Shown: piece after piece, positions 36,720 to 44,843 of the stretch | Numbering within the stretch: position 1 is the first letter of the stretch | Layout: each line of letters starts with the position of its first letter | Source: Nocardia terpenica | GTDB lineage: Bacteria; Actinomycetota; Actinomycetes; Mycobacteriales; Mycobacteriaceae | Direction of reading: 5' to 3' | Assembly (NCBI RefSeq): GCF_013186535.1 | Contig: NZ_JABMCZ010000005.1 | Coordinates: 496,001 to 560,000 of the forward strand | Length of the DNA stretch: 64,000 bases | The notes under the pieces: model-generated | What the model was told of the DNA's origin: nothing | Database searches by the model: none | What the model saw: the letters and a program-made list of their open reading frames with translations, nothing else | Translations under genes and position numbers: made by a program

Positions 36720-38020
36720 TACCGCCCTACTCTCCCGGCCGTTCTGCCGTCGCGAGCGGTCACCGTGCCGCGCAGGAATGTCGCCGTGACCCGGGCGGGC
36801 AGCGTCATCGCCTCGTACGGCGTGTTCTCGGAGATGCTCGCGAGCTCGGTCGCCCGCACCGTCCACGTGGCCTCGGGGTCGATCAGCACCAGGTTGGCCG
36901 GTTCGCCGACCTCGAGCGGGCGGCCCTGGTCGTCGAGTCCGGCGATGCGCGCCGGATTCTCGCTCATCACCCGGGCGACGCCGCGCCAGTCCAGCAGGCC
37001 CGGCCGCACCATGGTCTGCACGATGATCGACAGCGCGGTCTCCAGGCCGAGCATGCCGGGGCGGGCCGCGGCGAACTCGCAGCACTTGTCCTGTTCGGCG
37101 TGCGGGGCGTGGTCGGTGGCCACGCAGTCGACGATGCCCTCGGCGAGCGCCTGCCGCAGCGCGGCGGCGTCGGACGCCTCGCGCAGCGGCGGGTTCACCT
37201 TGTTCACCGCGTCGTAGGTCTCCAGCCGCGAATCGTCGAGCAGCAGGTGGTGCGGGGTGACCTCGGCGGTGATCGAAATGCCCTGGCCCTTGGCCCATTT
37301 CAGCAGTTCGACGGTGCCCGCGGTGGAGGCGTGGCAGATGTGCACGCGGGCCCCGGCGTCGCGGGCCAGCAGCGCGTCGCGGGCCACGATGGACTCCTCG
37401 GCCGCGCGCGGCCACCCGGCCAGGCCGAGCCGCGACGCGGTCGGACCCTCGTGCGCGACGGCGCCCTGCGTCAGCCGCGGCTCCTCCGCGTGCTGGGCGA
37501 TGAGCACGCCGAGCGAGTTCGCGTACTCCAGCGCCCGGCGCATGATCAGCGGGTCGTGCACGCAGTGGCCGTCGTCGGAGAACATCCGGACCCGGGCCTC
37601 GCCCGCGGCCATGGTGCCCATCTCGGCGAGCTGCTTGCCCGCCAGGCCCACGGTGACCGCGCCGACCGGGTACACGTCGACCAGGCCGACCTCGCGCCCG
37701 CGCCGCCACACATGATCGGTGACCACCACGCTGTCGGCGACCGGGCTGGTGTTGGCCATCGCGAAGACCGCGGTGTAACCGCCGAGAGCGGCGGCGGCGG
37801 AACCGGATTCGATGGTCTCGGTGTCCTCGCGGCCGGGCTCGCGCAGATGGGTGTGCAGGTCCACGAAGCCGGGCAGCAGGATCCGGCCGGTGCCGTCGAT
37901 CACCTCGGCGTCGTCGGCGCTCAGCTCGGCGCCGATCGCGCGGATCTCACCGTCGCCGAGCAGGACGTCGATCGGGTCGCCCTCGCCGTAGCGGCGGACG
38001 TTCTTGATCAGGACGGTCAC
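36719..38020 (-). CDS. pyrC: Dihydroorotase
   Basis: Cyclises carbamoyl aspartate to dihydroorotate. The amidohydrolase fold of 433 residues is the class I type. Metal-binding signatures are GFVDLHTHLREPG, ICHASTAGTVELL, AEVTPHHLLLDD and CVATDHAPHA. It starts with GTG in GTGA overlapping the pyrB stop. It belongs to the pyr operon between pyrB and the PH-like gene. Confidence 0.96.
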   Translation of the reverse strand: MTVLIKNVRRYGEGDPIDVLLGDGEIRAIGAELSADDAEVIDGTGRILLPGFVDLHTHLREPGREDTETIESGSAAAALGGYTAVFAMANTSPVADSVVVTDHVWRRGREVGLVDVYPVGAVTVGLAGKQLAEMGTMAAGEARVRMFSDDGHCVHDPLIMRRALEYANSLGVLIAQHAEEPRLTQGAVAHEGPTASRLGLAGWPRAAEESIVARDALLARDAGARVHICHASTAGTVELLKWAKGQGISITAEVTPHHLLLDDSRLETYDAVNKVNPPLREASDAAALRQALAEGIVDCVATDHAPHAEQDKCCEFAAARPGMLGLETALSIIVQTMVRPGLLDWRGVARVMSENPARIAGLDDQGRPLEVGEPANLVLIDPEATWTVRATELASISENTPYEAMTLPARVTATFLRGTVTARDGRTAGRVGR

Positions 38021-38982
38021 GCCGCCGCCTCCCCGGTTCCGATCAGCAGCCGGAACAGCACCGCCATCCGCATGTGCACTCCATTCGTCACCTGTTGCAG
38101 CACCGCGGTTTTCGGCGAATCGGCCACCGAGGACGCGATCTCCATGCCGCGCAGCATCGGGCCCGGGTGCAGTACCACCGCGTGCTCGTCGAGCAGCGCC
38201 ATGCGGCGCTCGTTGAGTCCGTAGTTGATCGAGTATTCGCGGGCCGACGGGAAGAAGCCGCCGTTCATCCGCTCGGCCTGCACGCGCAGCATCATGACCG
38301 CGTCCGCGCCGGGCAGTTCGGCGTCGAGCGAGTGCGACACCCGCACCGGCCAGGCGTCCACGCCGACCGGCAGCAGGGTGCGCGGCGCGACCAGCACCAC
38401 CTCGGCGCCGAGGATGTGCAGCAGGAAGGCGTTCGAGCGCGCGACCCGGCTGTGCAGGATGTCGCCGACCAGCACGATGCGCCTGCCGTCCAGCGTGCCC
38501 AGCCGCTGCCGCAGCGTGAGCGCGTCCAGCAGGGCCTGGGTGGGGTGCTCGTGCATGCCGTCACCGGCGTTGATCACGGCCGGGCCGGTGCCCGCGTAAC
38601 CGCCCGCGCCGCTTGCCATCTCGCCGAACCAGCGGGCGATCTGATGGGCCGCGCCGGAGGCCGGGTGCCGCACGATCAGCGCGTCGGCCCCGGCGGCGTG
38701 CAGGGTGAGGGCGGTATCGCGCAGCGACTCACCCTTGGACACCGACGAACTCGACGCGCTCACGTTGATCACGTCGGCGCTCATCCACTTCCCGGCCACC
38801 TCGAACGACACCCGGGTGCGGGTGGAGTTCTCGAAGAACACGGTCATGACGGTGCGGCCGCGCAGGGTCGGCAGCTTACGCACCTCGCGCCCGAGCAGCG
38901 CCTGCTCGAAACGCTGTGCGTCGTCCAGCAATTCGTTCGCGGCGGCCCGATCCAGATCAGTGACGGAGAGAAGATGCCTCAC
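38017..38982 (-). CDS. pyrB: Aspartate carbamoyltransferase catalytic chain
   Basis: Joins carbamoyl phosphate to aspartate, the first committed step of pyrimidine synthesis. The carbamoyl-phosphate motif is FFENSTRTRVSFE; SKGESLRDT, INAGDGMHEHPTQALLD and HPGPMLRGMEI are also seen. 321 residues, typical. No regulatory chain gene pyrI is present, as usual in actinobacteria. The GTG start overlaps the pyrR stop as GTGA. Confidence 0.96.
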   Translation of the reverse strand: MRHLLSVTDLDRAAANELLDDAQRFEQALLGREVRKLPTLRGRTVMTVFFENSTRTRVSFEVAGKWMSADVINVSASSSSVSKGESLRDTALTLHAAGADALIVRHPASGAAHQIARWFGEMASGAGGYAGTGPAVINAGDGMHEHPTQALLDALTLRQRLGTLDGRRIVLVGDILHSRVARSNAFLLHILGAEVVLVAPRTLLPVGVDAWPVRVSHSLDAELPGADAVMMLRVQAERMNGGFFPSAREYSINYGLNERRMALLDEHAVVLHPGPMLRGMEIASSVADSPKTAVLQQVTNGVHMRMAVLFRLLIGTGEAAA

Positions 38983-39614
38983 TTGCCACCACCCTGATGC
39001 AGGTACACGCCGTCGCGGCCGTCGTGTTCGGTCAGCAGCACCGAGATGTCCTCGCTCCGGGAGGTGGGGACGTTCTTGCCGACGTAGTCGGCGCGGATGG
39101 GCAGTTCGCGGTGGCCGCGGTCGACGAGCACCGCCAGCTGCACCGCGCGCGGGCGGCCCAGATCGCGCAGGCCGTCCAGCGCGGCGCGCACGCTGCGGCC
39201 GGAGAACAGCACGTCGTCGACCAGCACCACGAGCGCGTCGTCGACGCCGCCCTCCGGCACCGAGGTGCGCTCGAGCGGGCGGTGCGGGCGATTGCGCAGA
39301 TCGTCGCGATACAGGGTGATGTCCAGCGAGCCCAGATCCGGCCGCACACCGGCGAACTCCTCGATCCGATCGGCCAGCCGCGCCGCCAATGTCGTTCCGC
39401 GCGTGGGGATTCCGATCAGCACCACGCGGGCCGCGTCCGGATCCGCGGAATCGAGGGCGGTCTTCTCGATGATCTGATGCGCCATGCGCGCGACGGTGCG
39501 GCCGACATCCTGCGCCGACAACAGCTCACGCCCGGCCTGGACCCACTCGGGATCGTGCCGCTGCGAATATTCGGCAGCGCTCGACCTGGCGGCCCGCTCC
39601 TCGGGCACAGCCAT
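38979..39614 (-). CDS. pyrR: Pyrimidine operon RNA-binding regulator / UPRTase
   Basis: Binds the leader of pyr mRNA when UMP is plentiful and represses the operon; many PyrR proteins also have weak uracil phosphoribosyltransferase activity. The PRPP-binding motif is VVLVDDVLFSGRSVRAA. IGIPTRGTTLAARLADRI and DITLYRDDL are family signatures. The N terminus is about 25 residues longer than in Bacillus PyrR. The ATG has an excellent AAGGAGG ribosome-binding site. First gene of the operon; a PyrR-binding-loop sequence lies immediately upstream. Confidence 0.94.
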   Translation of the reverse strand: MAVPEERAARSSAAEYSQRHDPEWVQAGRELLSAQDVGRTVARMAHQIIEKTALDSADPDAARVVLIGIPTRGTTLAARLADRIEEFAGVRPDLGSLDITLYRDDLRNRPHRPLERTSVPEGGVDDALVVLVDDVLFSGRSVRAALDGLRDLGRPRAVQLAVLVDRGHRELPIRADYVGKNVPTSRSEDISVLLTEHDGRDGVYLHQGGGK

Positions 39615-39630
39615 GCCGACCTCCTTCCCC

Positions 39631-39654
39631 GCCTCACCGGACGGTCCGTTAAAG
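39631..39654 (-). promoter_or_regulatory. PyrR-binding loop in the pyr leader
   Basis: The minus strand reads CTTTAACGGAC followed by CGTCCGGTGAGGC, which fits the PyrR-binding-loop consensus (UUUAA, then GUCC-N-G-N-GAGG). It lies directly before the AAGGAGG of pyrR, so PyrR bound here would hinder ribosome access. PyrR-dependent translational repression through such a leader is described in Mycobacterium smegmatis. A TAGGCT (39673-39678, minus strand) could be the -10, giving a leader of about 50 bases. Confidence 0.75.
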
Positions 39655-39739
39655 GATGTCTTTCGGTCGCAGAGCCTAGCAGCGCCCCGCCCCCACCGGG
39701 TATCAGGGGGTCCGCATGTGAGCGCCACCACCTGGGCGG

Positions 39740-39937
39740 ATGCACACCAATAGCCCCACCTACCCAGCGCTCCCCAGCCCGCCTATCCGACCCCCACCTC
39801 GCCTACCCGACACCCCCGCCCACCCGGCACTCCCCACTCGCCTCCCCGGCACCCCACCTCGTCCACCCGGCGCGCTCCCCACCTTGTCCACCCGGCGCGC
39901 TCCCGACCTTGTTTACCCGGCGCGCTTTTCGCCGGGT
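39740..39937. repeat. Hairpin-capped tandem repeat, locus A
   Basis: About eight degenerate units of 17-25 bases of the form CCCCACCTNGTCCACCCGGCGCGCT run left to right and end in a perfect hairpin: ACCCGGCG (39915-39922), loop CGCTTTT, CGCCGGGT (39930-39937). The last units are the best conserved. It fills the divergent gap between pyrR and the alpha/beta hydrolase. Its loop is shorter than at the other four loci. Confidence 0.7.
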
Positions 39938-39974
39938 TCTTACGCCGTAAATCGAAATGTGCCATGCTCGTGGT

Positions 39975-40838
39975 GTGAGCAATGATGCCGACTTCACCGA
40001 ACCACGTCCGATGACCTTTCGCGGCTATGGCGGGCTTGCGCTGGCCGGGGAGAGTTGGGGGCCCGAGGATGGGCCGCTGGCGGTGTTTCTGCACGGGGGT
40101 GGGCAGACTCGGCATTCGTGGAAGGAGTCGGGGGCGGCGCTGGCCAAGGCGGGGCTGCGGGCCGTGTTGCTGGATGCGCGCGGGCACGGGGAGAGCGAGT
40201 GGGCGGCCGATGGGGATTACGGCCGGGAGGCGATGACCTCGGATCTGCTGGGGATCCTCGCCGAGTTGGGGCGGCCCGCGATTCTGGTGGGGGCGAGCAT
40301 GGGCGGGCTCACCGGCCTGCTGGCCACCGCCCGACCGGGCAGCGAACTCATCGCGGGGCTGGTGCTGGTGGATGTGGTGCCGCGGCCGGAACATCGCGGC
40401 GTCGAGCGGGTGCTGGGCTTCCTGGGCGCGCACCGGGAGGGTTTCGCCACCCTCGACGAGGCCGCCGACGCAGTGGCGGGGTATCTGCCGCATCGCGAGC
40501 GCCCGCGCAGCACCGAGGGCCTGCGGCGCAATCTGCGGTTGCGCGAGGACGGCCGCTGGTACTGGCACTGGGATCCGGCCATGCTGCTCGGCCGCGGCGA
40601 GGACATCGAACAGCACACCGAGGCGCTGGAGGCGGCGGCCCGCGCATTGACGATGCCGGTGCTGCTGGTGCGCGGGCGACTGTCGGACGTGGTCAGCGAG
40701 CAGGGCGTCGCCGACTTCCGCCGCCTGGTCCCGCACCTGGAGTACGTCGAGATCGGCGGGGCCGCACACACCGCCGCCAGCGATGTGAACGACGAATTCT
40801 CCGACGCCGTCGTCGATTTCGTGCGCGCCCACGCCTGA
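39975..40838 (+). CDS. Alpha/beta hydrolase
   Basis: 287-residue soluble hydrolase. The oxyanion-hole motif is FLHGGGQTRHSW, the nucleophile elbow GASMGGL, the acid probably Asp in RGRLSDVVS and the base His in GGAAHTAASD. LLDARGHGES is typical of the peroxidase/epoxide hydrolase-like branch. No signal peptide. The GTG start is chosen; an ATG six codons upstream is an alternative, and neither has a ribosome-binding site. It stands alone between two repeat loci. Substrate cannot be told from the sequence. Confidence 0.85.
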   Translation: MSNDADFTEPRPMTFRGYGGLALAGESWGPEDGPLAVFLHGGGQTRHSWKESGAALAKAGLRAVLLDARGHGESEWAADGDYGREAMTSDLLGILAELGRPAILVGASMGGLTGLLATARPGSELIAGLVLVDVVPRPEHRGVERVLGFLGAHREGFATLDEAADAVAGYLPHRERPRSTEGLRRNLRLREDGRWYWHWDPAMLLGRGEDIEQHTEALEAAARALTMPVLLVRGRLSDVVSEQGVADFRRLVPHLEYVEIGGAAHTAASDVNDEFSDAVVDFVRAHA

Positions 40839-40857
40839 AAACCAGCTGAAGTCCCGT

Positions 40858-40967
40858 TTGGTCCGGGCGTGTCCCCTCATATGGTCCCGGCGTGCCCCCC
40901 ATTTGGTCCCGGCGTGCTTTTGGCCGGGACCTTGCGGTGAGATCCCGGCCAAAAGCACGCCGGGATC
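40858..40967. repeat. Hairpin-capped tandem repeat, locus B (two head-to-head hairpins)
   Basis: Units of the type TGGTCCCGGCGTGCCCCCCAT precede a perfect 9-bp hairpin (GGTCCCGGC 40905-40913, loop GTGCTTTTG, GCCGGGACC 40923-40931). Ten bases later a second 9-bp hairpin (GATCCCGGC, loop CAAAAGCAC, GCCGGGATC, 40941-40967) is present in opposite orientation. It lies between the hydrolase stop and the marR promoter. Confidence 0.8.
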
Positions 40968-40977
40968 AGAGGGTGGA

Positions 40978-41019
40978 TAGTCAATCTAAATTGCGCAACC
41001 TAGGTTGACTATTTAGAGT
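40978..41019 (+). promoter_or_regulatory. marR promoter with overlapping operator
   Basis: A -35-like TTGCGC (40991-40996), 17-base spacer and TAGAGT (41014-41019) place the start point at or next to the marR ATG, so the mRNA may be leaderless. Within the spacer is the perfect 12-base palindrome CAACCTAGGTTG (40996-41007), and TAGTCAA (40978) pairs with TTGACTA (41005). These are good candidates for MarR binding. Confidence 0.6.
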
Positions 41020-41025
41020 AGGGGC

Positions 41026-41466
41026 ATGACCGATTCCACCGTCTCCCCCTCCGCCACCCGCGCGGCCCAGGAGCTCCGGGTCCTGACCGGCCGGTTGCGG
41101 CGGCGGTTCCTGGAGGCCACCGACAATCAGGGCATCACCCCGTCGCAGGCGTCGCTGCTGAGCCGACTGAAGGCGGGTGATGCGTCGGCCAGCGAACTCG
41201 CCGCGGCCGAGCGCGTGCGCCCGCAGGCTGTGGCCAGCCAGCTCGCCGCGCTGGACGAGACCGGGCTCATCGAGCGCCACCCGGACCCGAACGACCGCCG
41301 CCGCCAGGTGGTCTCGCTCAGCAGGGAGGGTCGCGAGTTCCTCGACGGCCGCCGCCAGGCGGGGCACGAGTGGCTCGCCGCCACCCTCGAGGAGCAGTAC
41401 ACCGAGGCCGAGCGGCAGCAACTGCTGCACGCGCTCACCCTGTTGGAGAGGCTGGTCCGCGAATGA
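41026..41466 (+). CDS. MarR-family transcriptional regulator
   Basis: 146 residues with the MarR winged helix: ITPSQASLLSRLKAGDASASELAAAERVRPQAVASQLAALDETGLIERHP in pattern, with the wing DPNDRRRQVVSLSREG. Such regulators repress drug-efflux genes and release DNA on binding a phenolic or drug ligand. The stop overlaps the MFS gene start as ATGA, so repressor and pump are one unit. Upstream palindromes support autoregulation. Confidence 0.93.
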   Translation: MTDSTVSPSATRAAQELRVLTGRLRRRFLEATDNQGITPSQASLLSRLKAGDASASELAAAERVRPQAVASQLAALDETGLIERHPDPNDRRRQVVSLSREGREFLDGRRQAGHEWLAATLEEQYTEAERQQLLHALTLLERLVRE

Positions 41467-42866
41467 CGTCGGCGCCGTCCCGGCTCGCCGGGTCCGGACG
41501 GGCATCGACCGGCTTCGACCGGCGGCTGATCGTCCCGATGATCCTCGGGTCGGTGCTCAACCCGGTCAATTCCTCCATCATCGCCGTCTCGCTGGTGCCG
41601 ATCGGCATCGCGTTCTGGGCGCCACCCGCGGAGACGGCCTGGCTGGTATCGGCGCTGTATCTGGCGACGGCCGTGGGACAGCCGGTGGTGGGCCGCCTCG
41701 TCGATCTCTACGGGCCGCGGCGGCTGTATCTGGCCGGGGCCGTTCTCACCGGGATCGCGGGCGTGTTGGGCGTCGTCGCACCCGCGCTGTGGGTGCTGGT
41801 GCTGGCCCGGGTGATCCTCGGATTCGGTACCTGCGCGGGCTATCCCGCGTCGATGTATCTCATCCGCAGCGAATCCGAGCGCACCGGGCGCGACAGTCCG
41901 GCCGGGGTGTTGACCGCGCTGGCCGTCGCCAGTCAGACCATCGCCGTCATCGGTCCGACCCTGGGCGGCTTGCTGATTCACCTCGGCGGCTGGCGGACGA
42001 CGTTCGCGGTGAACATCCCGCTGGCGCTGGCCTGCCTCGTCGTCGGCTGGATCCGGCTGCCGAGAACCATTGCGCCGCAACGCGGTAACCGCACCGGGCT
42101 GGATGTGCCGGGCATCGCGCTGTTCACCGCGATGCTGGTGGCGCTGCTGCTGTTCGTGATGCATCCGGGGGTGGCGCGCTGGTATCTGCCGGTGCTCGCG
42201 GTCGCCGCCGCCGGTGCGCTGGTGGTGCGCGAGTCGCGGGTCGATCAGCCGTTTCTCGATGTCCGGGTGCTGGGCGGCAATCTCCCGCTGCTGGCCACCT
42301 ACCTGCGCAATCTGCTGACCGCCCTGGTGGGGTACTGCTTCCTGTACGGGTTCACGCAGTGGACCGAGGAGGGGCGCGGGCTGAGCGCGACGGCGGCGGG
42401 CCTGGTGCTGCTGCCGATGTCGCTCACGGCCATCGGGGTCTCGGCACTCACCGGGCGCCGCAAGGAGATTCGCGGCAAGCTCATTGTGGGCGCGATCGGC
42501 CAGATCATCGCCTGCGCCCTGCTGCTGACCATGCACGCGGGGGTGCCGATGTGGTTGCTGGTGGTGACCGCGATCGTGATGGGGCTGCCGCAGGGCCTGA
42601 ACAATCTCGCCAATCAGAACGCCGTCTACTACCAGGCCGACCCGGCCCGCATCGGCTCGTCGGCCGGGCTGCTGCGCACCTTCATGTACCTGGGCGCGAT
42701 CGGGTCCGCGGCGGCCAGCGGCGCCTTTCTGTCGCACGGTCCGGGTGTGACCGGGCTGCATCACCTGGCGGTGTTCATGCTGGTCGCCGCCGTACTGCTG
42801 ATGGTTCTGACGCTGGCCGACCGCTCGCTGGCTCGTGTCGGCCACGCTCCGGCGCGCGATGCTTGA
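41463..42866 (+). CDS. MFS transporter, probable drug efflux
   Basis: 467-residue membrane protein with at least twelve hydrophobic helices. Motif A is seen as GRLVDLYGPRRLY and a motif C-like region as AVASQTIAVIGPTLGGLLI. The start MTSAPSR overlaps the marR stop. Pattern fits the EmrB/QacA (DHA2-like) branch, which expels drugs using the proton gradient. Control by the preceding MarR protein is likely. The stop codon lies within the LexA-type box of the next gene. Confidence 0.9.
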   Translation: MTSAPSRLAGSGRASTGFDRRLIVPMILGSVLNPVNSSIIAVSLVPIGIAFWAPPAETAWLVSALYLATAVGQPVVGRLVDLYGPRRLYLAGAVLTGIAGVLGVVAPALWVLVLARVILGFGTCAGYPASMYLIRSESERTGRDSPAGVLTALAVASQTIAVIGPTLGGLLIHLGGWRTTFAVNIPLALACLVVGWIRLPRTIAPQRGNRTGLDVPGIALFTAMLVALLLFVMHPGVARWYLPVLAVAAAGALVVRESRVDQPFLDVRVLGGNLPLLATYLRNLLTALVGYCFLYGFTQWTEEGRGLSATAAGLVLLPMSLTAIGVSALTGRRKEIRGKLIVGAIGQIIACALLLTMHAGVPMWLLVVTAIVMGLPQGLNNLANQNAVYYQADPARIGSSAGLLRTFMYLGAIGSAAASGAFLSHGPGVTGLHHLAVFMLVAAVLLMVLTLADRSLARVGHAPARDA

Positions 42867-42891
42867 ACATATGTTCGAAAGATCGTAGATT
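42863..42891 (+). promoter_or_regulatory. SOS box and promoter of the alkB-like gene
   Basis: TTGAACATATGTTCGA (42863-42878) differs by one base from the actinobacterial LexA box TCGAAC-N4-GTTCGA. The same TTGAAC is a good -35, with a 17-base spacer to TAGATT (42886-42891). Transcription would start at the ATG, so the mRNA may be leaderless. LexA bound here would cover the -35. Confidence 0.75.
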
Positions 42892-42898
42892 CGAGCCC

Positions 42899-43528
42899 AT
42901 GTCGACACCGCTGCAGGGATCGCTGCTCGACGGCTTCGGCGAGCTCGCGCTCGGCCCGCTGAGCCGGGTACGCCGGACCATACTGAGCGACGGCGCCTGG
43001 GTCGACGTGCTGCCCGGCTGGCTCACCGGCGCGGATCTGCTGTTCGAGCGGCTCGCCGCGCGGGTGCCGTGGCAGGCCGACCGGCGGCAGATGTACGACC
43101 GCATGGTGAATGTGCCACGGCTGCTGCGGTATTACGGCGCGCACGAGCCGCTACCCGATCCGATCCTCGCCGAGGCCCGCCAGGCACTGACCGAGCATTA
43201 CCGCCCCGAACTCGGCGAGCCGTTCCGCACCGCGGGCCTGTGCTACTACCGCGACGGCAACGACAGCGTCGCCTGGCACGGCGACACCGGCGGCCGCGGA
43301 GCCACCGTCGACACCATGATCGCCATCGTCTCGGTGGGCGCACCCCGAGCCCTGCTGCTACGCCCACGCGGCGGCGGAACATCCAGCATCCGCCACCACC
43401 TCGGCCACGGCGACCTACTCGTCATGGGCGGCTCCTGCCAACGCACCTGGGAACACGCAATACCCAAAACCCGCCGCCCGGTCGGCCCCCGCATCAGCAT
43501 CCAATTCCGCCCCCACGGCGTCCACTGA
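42899..43528 (+). CDS. alkB: AlkB-like alpha-ketoglutarate-dependent dioxygenase
   Basis: 209-residue Fe(II)/2-oxoglutarate enzyme that oxidatively removes alkyl groups from DNA or RNA bases. Iron ligands are His127 and Asp129 (AWHGDTGGRG) and His186 (TWEHAIPK); 2-oxoglutarate is held by Arg198 and Arg204 (GPRISIQFRPH). CYYRDGNDSVAWHGD is the AlkB signature, close to the short bacterial AlkB group. The box upstream suggests induction by DNA damage. No ada or DNA glycosylase gene is nearby. Confidence 0.92.
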   Translation: MSTPLQGSLLDGFGELALGPLSRVRRTILSDGAWVDVLPGWLTGADLLFERLAARVPWQADRRQMYDRMVNVPRLLRYYGAHEPLPDPILAEARQALTEHYRPELGEPFRTAGLCYYRDGNDSVAWHGDTGGRGATVDTMIAIVSVGAPRALLLRPRGGGTSSIRHHLGHGDLLVMGGSCQRTWEHAIPKTRRPVGPRISIQFRPHGVH

Positions 43529-43544
43529 GCCAACAGCGGAATTC

Positions 43545-43929
43545 CCACACGCCCTCCCCACACGCCCGCTCGCCCTCCCCACACGCCTGCCCGTCCCCCA
43601 CACATGCGCCTGCCCGTCCTCCCGGCACGCCCGCCCAGGCACGCCCGCCCGTCATCTCGGCACAACCGCTCGTCCTCCCGGTACCCCGCTCTTCTTCCCG
43701 GCACACCCGCTCGCCCTCCCGGTACGCCGCTCTCCTTCCCGGCACACCCGCTCATCATCTTGGGCATGTTCCCTCGTCGTTCCGGCACGCCCGCCCGTCA
43801 ACTCTGCGCGCTCACTCGTCATCCCGGCATGCTCACTCGTTACCCCTGCGCGCTCACTCGTTACCCCTGCACGCTCACTCGTCATCCCGGCGCGCTCACT
43901 CGTCATCCCGGCATGCTTTTGGCCGGGAT
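43545..43929. repeat. Hairpin-capped tandem repeat, locus C
   Basis: The longest array, about 18 units. The last five are 21-base units of type CACTCGTCATCCCGGCATGCT; earlier ones decay to CCGCTCGTCCTCCCGGTACGC and further. It ends in an 8-bp perfect hairpin (ATCCCGGC 43905-43912, loop ATGCTTTTG, GCCGGGAT 43922-43929). It fills nearly all of the 496-base space between alkB and the CPBP gene; no gene is visible in it. Confidence 0.8.
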
Positions 43930-44024
43930 CTCCTGCGGCAGGGCGGGTTCCGGACACAAGAACGGCGGAATGGAGAGGAGAACCTTCGACTGTGGGCTCG
44001 GGACGCGACGGTAGCGTGGGCCCG

Positions 44025-44843
44025 ATGTCTCTCACTACGCGACCGGATCGGATCATTCTGATCGGCGGAGCCGCGGTGTATCTCGCCGCTCTGCTGGTAC
44101 TGGTCTGCACCGAGCACACCGGGCTGCGGTACTCCAGCGACACCGCGGCCACCCGGCCGCTGGTCGGGCTGTGGCTCCCGGGGCTGGTCGGGGTGGGGCT
44201 GGCGTTGCTCGTGCCGCCGAAACGGGCTGTGCCCCAACCGCTGTCGGGGCTCGAGCCGCGGAGGGCGGCGCGGCAGGGCTGGTATCTGGCGGGGCTGGCG
44301 GTGGCGTTCGCGGTGGCGATCAATCTTGTGCACGGCGCGAACGACTGGTTCATCGGGCTCAAACTCGTGCTGTTGCTCGGCCCGCTGGTGCTGCGCTGGG
44401 CGACGGTGCGGGAATGGGCCGGGCTCGGGCTGCGGGGGCGATGGCTGCGGCCGCTGCCGGGGGCGATCGGGTTCCTGGCGGTCACGAATCTGCTGTGGCC
44501 GTGGCACGGTGGAGCCGCGAACGTCACGGTCCTGCTGGTCGGTTTCGTCATGAACGCGGTGATCGAGGAGATCTTCTACCGATTCTGGCTGCAGACACGG
44601 CTGGAGATCCGGTACGGCCGCTGGCCCGCCATCGTGGTCAGCGCCCTGCTGTGGTCGGTCTGGCACGCGGCGATCCAGGGCGGCGACGGGCTGGGCATCG
44701 ACCTAGCCGCCGCGATCGCGGGCAAGGGCGGGACCGGACTGTTCCTCGGCTACCTCTGGTCGCGCTACCGCAACCCGTGGATCCTGCTGGCGGTCCACGG
44801 ATTCGTCAACGCGCCGATCGGGATGCTGCTGGGATCGCGCTAG
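44025..44843 (+). CDS. CPBP-family intramembrane metalloprotease
   Basis: 272-residue membrane protein with about seven or eight helices. The family motifs are EEIFYR (Glu181-Glu182 to Arg186), LWSVWHAAIQ with the second metal His, and HGFVNAPIG. Bacterial CPBP (Abi) proteins are glutamate-type intramembrane proteases with roles in peptide maturation or immunity. The ATG is chosen; TAGCGT seven bases before it would make the mRNA leaderless. A GTG 33 bases upstream is possible. Its stop shares CTAG with the convergent monooxygenase gene. Confidence 0.85.
   Translation: MSLTTRPDRIILIGGAAVYLAALLVLVCTEHTGLRYSSDTAATRPLVGLWLPGLVGVGLALLVPPKRAVPQPLSGLEPRRAARQGWYLAGLAVAFAVAINLVHGANDWFIGLKLVLLLGPLVLRWATVREWAGLGLRGRWLRPLPGAIGFLAVTNLLWPWHGGAANVTVLLVGFVMNAVIEEIFYRFWLQTRLEIRYGRWPAIVVSALLWSVWHAAIQGGDGLGIDLAAAIAGKGGTGLFLGYLWSRYRNPWILLAVHGFVNAPIGMLLGSR

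Noticed and set aside
39740..39937. Long Pro-rich frames across repeat loci A, C and D
   Set aside because: Frames arise from C-rich tandem repeats and have no domain, start site or partner.
43545..43929. Locus C as a CRISPR array or as coding sequence
   Set aside because: Units are contiguous and degenerate with no unique spacers, and open frames there simply follow the repeat.
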